A program made the translations under genes and the position numbers. The notes beneath the pieces were generated by a model that had not been told where the DNA came from, did not search any database, and saw nothing but the letters and a program-made list of their open reading frames with translations. A stretch of 9,968 bases of DNA from Chloroflexota bacterium (lineage in GTDB: Bacteria > Chloroflexota > Anaerolineae > B4-G1 > SLSP01). The DNA lies in contig JAAAOZ010000400.1 of the NCBI GenBank assembly GCA_009908585.1, positions 1 through 9,968 on the forward strand, written 5' to 3'. Of the stretch, positions 6,979 to 9,968 are shown one piece after another; positions within the stretch are counted from its first letter, which is position 1, and every line of letters starts with the position of its first letter.

Positions 6979-7266
6979 ATGACAGATTTAACCGCTGTTC
7001 AAGACACAAAGCAGAGAATCACAACTTGGCTCGATGAACTACCGCCCCAGAGCCTCACAGTGGTTGAGCAATTCGTTGAATTCTTACGTCAGAAAGCGCG
7101 CCAACAACCAACGCCGGTGATTGTGGCCGAGAGGGAAGCGCCGCCGTATGTGTATCCCACCGTCGCTGCTCCGACTTCCAGTCTGGAAGTATGGAACAAG
7201 TTATTAGATGTAGGATATGAAGGCGATGCGTTAGCCGATACAGAAGCGCTCTACGACGAGTTGTAA
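6979..7266 (+). CDS. VapB-like / DUF2281-like antitoxin
   Basis: 95 residues from ATG 6979-6981, which has a GGAGG site (6965-6969) nine bases upstream. An in-frame ATG at 6958 lacks a site and would place GGAGG inside the gene. The segment WLDELPPQSLTVVEQFVEFL (about 15-35) resembles the LPxxxLxEVxxFVxFL core of small antitoxins of the DUF2281/VapB type. The Pro-rich middle and acidic C-terminal tail (ADTEALYDEL) are probably flexible and wrap the toxin. The stop codon at 7264-7266 is two bases from the toxin ATG, a normal antitoxin-first operon with coupled translation. Such antitoxins neutralise the partner RNase and often repress their own promoter. The frame is intact. Confidence 0.75.
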   Translation: MTDLTAVQDTKQRITTWLDELPPQSLTVVEQFVEFLRQKARQQPTPVIVAEREAPPYVYPTVAAPTSSLEVWNKLLDVGYEGDALADTEALYDEL

Positions 7267-7268
7267 CG

Positions 7269-7720
7269 ATGCAAATTGCATAGATACTTCCGTGTTGGTG
7301 GCATGGCTTAACCATGACGATCTTTGGCATACCCAAGCCGAGATATTGAAAAAATTCTTTTTGGAACACGACATTCGACCGACCTACTTCGATTGTGCTG
7401 TTGTTGAAGCCATCAGTGCTGCTGTTCGTCGTCTGCACGAGAAAAAACGCAGCCGCGAAGTAGCGATTCTTTTCACGCGGCTAGAAATGTTAGTTCCTGT
7501 TGAATTGATCACTTGGATTCTCCCAGATGTTCCCCGGCTTTACTCTCCCGCGCTGGACTTGATGCACGCCTCGTCCGGTGAACTGAATTTCAACGATGCG
7601 CTGATGGCCCTGGCCTGCCGCGAGCGCGAGATTCCGGCTATCGCCAGTTTCGATTCCGACTTCGACCGGGTGGATTGGCTACAGCGCATAGCCGCGCCGG
7701 ACGATTTACCCAACGACTGA
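7269..7720 (+). pseudogene. VapC-like PIN-domain toxin, frameshifted after the start codon
   Basis: PIN-domain RNases cut RNA using four acidic residues. All four positions are encoded here: Asp in CIDTSVLVAWLN, Glu in CAVVEAIS, Asp in NFNDALMALAC and Asp in ASFDSDFD. However, the natural ATG (7269-7271) reads MQIA and then stops at TAG. One extra A in the AAA run (7273-7275) would give MQNCIDTSVLVAW and a normal 150-residue toxin. A GTG at 7292-7294 could start a 142-residue product but would lose the first catalytic Asp. Thus the toxin is inactivated, or the base is a sequencing error, or start or frameshift recoding is used. The frame past the lesion is clean to the stop at 7718-7720, which suggests the lesion is recent or artificial. 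Confidence 0.8.
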
Positions 7721-7731
7721 TCTCCCTCATA

Positions 7732-8016
7732 TTAGCGTTTCTCCTCCTCCCACAGCCCGCCCTGCACCATCGACGTATCTTCCTCCCGCGCCTCGACGTG
7801 GGGATGCGTCTCCGCCCAGCGACTGGCGCGCTCCTCCAGATCGACGCGCGTGCCCAGCAGGCTCTCCAGCGCTTTGCGCTCCGGGTTGTCGCGCGCGAGC
7901 AGTTCGACGACGGCCATCACATCATAGTCGGGATGCGCCTCGCACGTCACGACCTTCACCGCGCCATCCCAAAAAGGGCCGCTGATCCAATCGCCGGGCT
8001 GAAGTTCTCGGGTCAC
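7732..8016 (-). CDS. Small protein, possible remnant of a defence-type SNF2 helicase N-terminus
   Basis: 94 residues from a GTG at 8014-8016, with an AAGGAG site about six bases upstream. The opening, LQPGDWISGPFWDGAVKVV (residues 5-23), resembles the PGDxxxGPFW-VxV opening of large SNF2-type helicases found with DUF499/DUF1156 defence genes. After residue 36 the sequence (LLARDNPERKALESLLG and a charged tail ending in QGGLWEEEKR) is not recognised and may come from another part of that gene. The gene is convergent with the PIN toxin, the two stops being 12 bases apart. With a good ribosome site it may still be translated. I judge a truncated, internally deleted helicase more likely than a genuine short gene, but the assignment rests on a short motif. 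Confidence 0.5.
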   Translation of the reverse strand: MTRELQPGDWISGPFWDGAVKVVTCEAHPDYDVMAVVELLARDNPERKALESLLGTRVDLEERASRWAETHPHVEAREEDTSMVQGGLWEEEKR

Positions 8017-8068
8017 AGTTGCGCTCCTTCTACCTCTACTGGGGGGTATTTTCTGCTATTCAGACGAT

Positions 8069-8228
8069 GGGTCTTTTGGATTTTGCCGGGCAAACCCCTC
8101 TATATCCCTAAAAGTAGCCAAGAATTGCGTGTTTGTGAGGATTACAGACCTTTTTCGCGTCGTTACTGGGTTGTGGATGGGGGGCCCAATAGCGCTTGGC
8201 AGATTGCACCCGGCGAATTCCTGAAGAT
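8069..8228 (+). repeat. Dispersed repeat family R1, copy C
   Basis: Matches copy A (33-179, opposite strand) over its whole length, including a nearly unchanged run from about 8104 to 8165, and copy B over the first 55 bases. It contains about 12 bases near 8185-8200 that copy A lacks. It sits upstream of the small helicase-like gene, on the opposite strand. Confidence 0.8.
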
Positions 8229-8502
8229 CCCAGACGATTACGGAAGACCTGTTGCACCACCTTAAGTATAGCCTAATCCTTCCCAATCGCAAAAAATCAT
8301 TGCGATTTCATCATCGTCTAAACACACAAAAAGGCCGCCGGGTCTTTTGGGTATGGGAATTCGAAGCAGGTTGACTGGGAAAATCGCTCCCGTTGCTCTA
8401 AAGCCTCCCTATCCAAGTTCAAAGTAAATGAAGCTGGGGGATGTGGCGATCAATCGCTTAGGCCGTTCTTGGAACTGCTTCGTTTGCCCTCCCTTGCCGC
8501 TC

Positions 8503-8531
8503 TTGACAAACCCGCTTATAAGAAGTACAAT
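8503..8531 (+). promoter_or_regulatory. Consensus sigma-70 promoter facing the permease gene
   Basis: TTGACA at 8503-8508, a 17-base spacer and TACAAT at 8526-8531, giving a start near 8538. The next gene on this strand is the permease whose frame opens about 330 bases downstream. The stretch 8229-8502 holds no gene that I can support. It has a small 8-bp stem-loop at 8285-8307 and a lone copy of the MITE end CTTAGGCCGTTC at 8457-8468. Confidence 0.75.
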
Positions 8532-8553
8532 ATATTCAGTTTTTTGAATATAT
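8530..8553 (+). promoter_or_regulatory. ArsR/SmtB-like operator overlapping the promoter
   Basis: A perfect 9-bp inverted repeat, ATATATTCA (8530-8538) and TGAATATAT (8545-8553), around GTTTTT. It covers the end of the -10 box and the transcription start. ATATTCA/TGAATAT-type palindromes placed this way are typical of ArsR/SmtB metalloid-sensing repressors. The ArsP-like permease downstream fits that reading. No arsR gene is visible in this window, so the repressor would act in trans or lie beyond the end. Confidence 0.6.
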
Positions 8554-8600
8554 CAACCTAACCGAAGAACGCCCTGTTTTTTATTCACTAGTAAAGGAAG

Positions 8601-8734
8601 CCCCGCGGGGTTAGGCCCTGGGGGTGCAGGGGGGCGGGAGCAGCCCCCGCCCGTGGTGGTGGCATTCACCACCACCACGGAACCGAGGTCGGTATAGAGC
8701 GCGCCAGGGCGAAGCTCTGGCGCGCTCTATACCG
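8601..8734. repeat. Array of GC-rich hairpins between promoter and permease
   Basis: Four consecutive palindromes. CCCCGCGGGG at 8601-8610 is self-complementary. GGGCGGG (8632-8638) can pair with CCCGCCC (8646-8652). A perfect 12-bp stem runs 8651-8662 with 8669-8680. A 20-bp stem with one G-T wobble, 8690-8709 with 8715-8734, has a CGAAG loop. No T-run follows any of them, so they are not standard terminators, but in the 5' leader they would strongly structure or attenuate the transcript. The block is GC-rich and unlike the AT-rich promoter next to it, indicating an insertion. Confidence 0.75.
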
Positions 8735-8750
8735 GGCGAGTTTACATTCA

Positions 8751-8866
8751 CAAGGAAATAAGTCTCCCAAAAACGGTCAGTTTTCCGCCTGTGGCCATAA
8801 GGCCCCATGGCCGAGGGAGGAAAAAGCATCAGGTTTGGGAGGTTTTAATTTCTGGAACTACCTTAG
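8751..8866. repeat. MITE-like palindromic element, copy 2 (inverted relative to copy 1)
   Basis: Reverse complement of 6593-6707 with only a few differences, the largest a six-base cluster near 8772-8778. It keeps the long imperfect hairpin centred on GGCCATAAGGCCCCATGGCC (8793-8812). Its outer end CCTTAG (8861-8866) abuts the permease ribosome site. A possible full element runs from 8593 to 8863, flanked by TAGT at 8589-8592 and 8864-8867, with ends AAGGAAG and AAGGTAG. That would join this copy to the hairpin array as one insertion. Confidence 0.8.
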
Positions 8867-9968
8867 TGGAGGTATCCCTGAATATCATACAGTATCTTGG
8901 TAATTTACTTCAGACAGGATTGGGCAGTCTGGCGGCGTATCTGGCCGCGCACGTGCTGCTCTGCCTGTTGCCCGCGTTCTTTATCGCGGGCGCGTTAGCC
9001 GCGCTGATCCCCAAGGAGGCGATCACCAAGTATCTGGGGCGCAACACCTCCAAATGGATCTCCTACCCCGCCTCGGCGCTGGGCGGATTTGTGCTGGCGG
9101 TCTGCTCGTGCACGATTATGCCACTTTTTGCCAGCATCTACAAGAAGGGCGCGGGGCTTGGCCCGGCGACGACCTTCCTCTTCGTCGGGCCGGCGATCAA
9201 TATCCTGGCGATCTCGCTCACCGGCGTCGCCATCGGCATGGACATTGCGCTGGCGCGCATCATCTTGGCCATCGTCTTCGGCGTCGCCATCGGGCTGCTG
9301 ATGGCGTGGCTCTTCCGCGAGGATGACGCGGCCCACGACCGGGCGACCAACGGCGGCGCCTTCGATCAGGGCGCGACGGTGCCCGCCGCCACGTGGATCT
9401 TCTTCTTCCTGTTGCTCGGCACGCTGATCGCGGGCACGCTCCAGGTCGATCTGCTCACGCGCAGCTACGCAACCCTCACGCTGCCCGGCGATTGGGCGGC
9501 GGATCTGCAAGCGTGGCTCCATCGCCTCGTGCCGCCCAATCCCCGCCTGGGCATCGAGGGCGTGAGCGTCCACGGCCTCGCGCTCATCGCCCTGCTCGTC
9601 CTGATCGGCGTCACCGCGTGGAAGGGGCTGGAGGACGTCTACGACGGCTTCACGCCCTGGACCTATGCCGCGCTGCTCCTGGTCACCGGCACGATCATCG
9701 TCGCCGCGTTCAGCATCACCGCCGGGGAGCGGGGCCTGCGCGTGGGCGTCACAGGCAAGCTCCTGGCCGAGATCGCGCTGCTGGCGGGCGTCTGGTGGAT
9801 GGCGAGCCGGTACTTCGAGGGGTACGAGGTGCAATCGTGGCTGTGGGAGATGTGGCGCTTCGTCAAGCAGATTATGCCCCTGCTGCTGGTCGGCGTCTTC
9901 GTCGCGGGGATGGCGCGCGATCTGATTCCGGCCTCCTGGATCACCACGTTGGCCGGGCGCAACACCAT
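8866..9968 (+). CDS. DUF318/ArsP-family permease (partial, runs off the end)
   Basis: At least 367 residues, open to the window end. Hydrophobic segments begin at about residue 22 (LAAYLAAHVLLCLLPAFFIA), followed by IPKEAITKYLGRN and the hallmark SALGGFVLAVCSCTIMPLF (CSC at residues 80-82), then GPATTFLFVGPAINILAISL. After a large loop the same theme restarts (MPLLLVGVFVAGMARDLIP, then LAGRNT at the edge), showing the internal duplication of this family. Members are inner-membrane permeases, some exporting organoarsenicals. Substrate is inferred here only from the ArsR-like operator upstream. Start: GGAGG (8868-8872) would suit a start at 8878, but the codon there is CTG. The only common start codon nearby is GTG 8866, which lies at the edge of the MITE-like insertion and has no good site of its own. 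Expression may be reduced. Confidence 0.85.
   Translation, partial: MEVSLNIIQYLGNLLQTGLGSLAAYLAAHVLLCLLPAFFIAGALAALIPKEAITKYLGRNTSKWISYPASALGGFVLAVCSCTIMPLFASIYKKGAGLGPATTFLFVGPAINILAISLTGVAIGMDIALARIILAIVFGVAIGLLMAWLFREDDAAHDRATNGGAFDQGATVPAATWIFFFLLLGTLIAGTLQVDLLTRSYATLTLPGDWAADLQAWLHRLVPPNPRLGIEGVSVHGLALIALLVLIGVTAWKGLEDVYDGFTPWTYAALLLVTGTIIVAAFSITAGERGLRVGVTGKLLAEIALLAGVWWMASRYFEGYEVQSWLWEMWRFVKQIMPLLLVGVFVAGMARDLIPASWITTLAGRNT

Noticed and set aside
8330..8355. GGGTCTTTTGGG as a fourth R1 copy
   Set aside because: Only about a dozen bases match and the following sequence is unrelated.
8601..8734. Hairpins as intrinsic terminators
   Set aside because: Strong stems but no T-run on either strand after them, and they sit between a promoter and a gene.
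8995..9834. 279-residue open frame on the minus strand
   Set aside because: Antisense of the permease, with a composition dominated by Arg, Asp and Glu as expected from the complement of a membrane protein gene.
1..9968. tRNA, rRNA or riboswitch genes
   Set aside because: No cloverleaf with a TTCRA arm, no rRNA-like block and no recognisable riboswitch core was seen by eye on either strand.

Overview
This is accessory, partly decayed bacterial DNA. It is GC-rich overall (I judge somewhat under 60% by eye), with AT-rich intergenic islands. The protein families point to an environmental filamentous or thermophile-like bacterium, most plausibly Chloroflexota: DUF499-type ATPase, caspase-like tail, ParM-like actin, SEC-C/TPR protein, RNase Z-like hydrolase, VapBC pair, ArsP-type permease. 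No marker gene is present, so this is inference from gene content only.

Layout. 1-752 holds a dispersed repeat (copy A, 33-179) joined to a broken ParM-like gene on the minus strand. 873-941 is a long stem-loop. 987-2093 is an intact SEC-C/TPR gene, overlapped at its start by an RNase Z-like metallo-beta-lactamase-fold gene (2071-2782) that carries a one-base frameshift in a T7 run. 2942-3112 is an orphan fragment of an SNF2-type helicase. 3115-5004 is one long open frame in which the front of a DUF499 ATPase is joined in frame to the rear of a caspase-family protein. 5129-6553 is an intact TPR protein with an unrecognised C-terminal domain. All of these lie on the minus strand.

6593-8866 is a cassette bounded by two inverted copies (about 115 bp shared) of a palindromic, MITE-like repeat. 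Inside are repeat copy B, a near-consensus promoter (6848-6876), a VapB-like antitoxin, a PIN-domain toxin frameshifted just after its start codon, a small minus-strand gene whose N-terminus looks like the front of an SNF2-type defence helicase, repeat copy C, and a second consensus promoter (8503-8531) overlapped by an ArsR-type inverted repeat. That promoter points at a DUF318/ArsP-family permease (from about 8866, running off the end), but about 270 bp of hairpin-rich repeat DNA lies between promoter and gene.

Taken together the window looks like a plasmid- or island-derived defence region (DUF499 ATPase, SNF2 helicase pieces, caspase tail, toxin-antitoxin, ParM) worn down by deletions and repeat insertion. 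Several junctions keep the reading frame. The most notable is the DUF499-caspase fusion, which is either a new compact fusion or a lucky deletion product. Frameshifts sit at short homopolymers near start codons, so sequencing error must be excluded before calling those genes dead.
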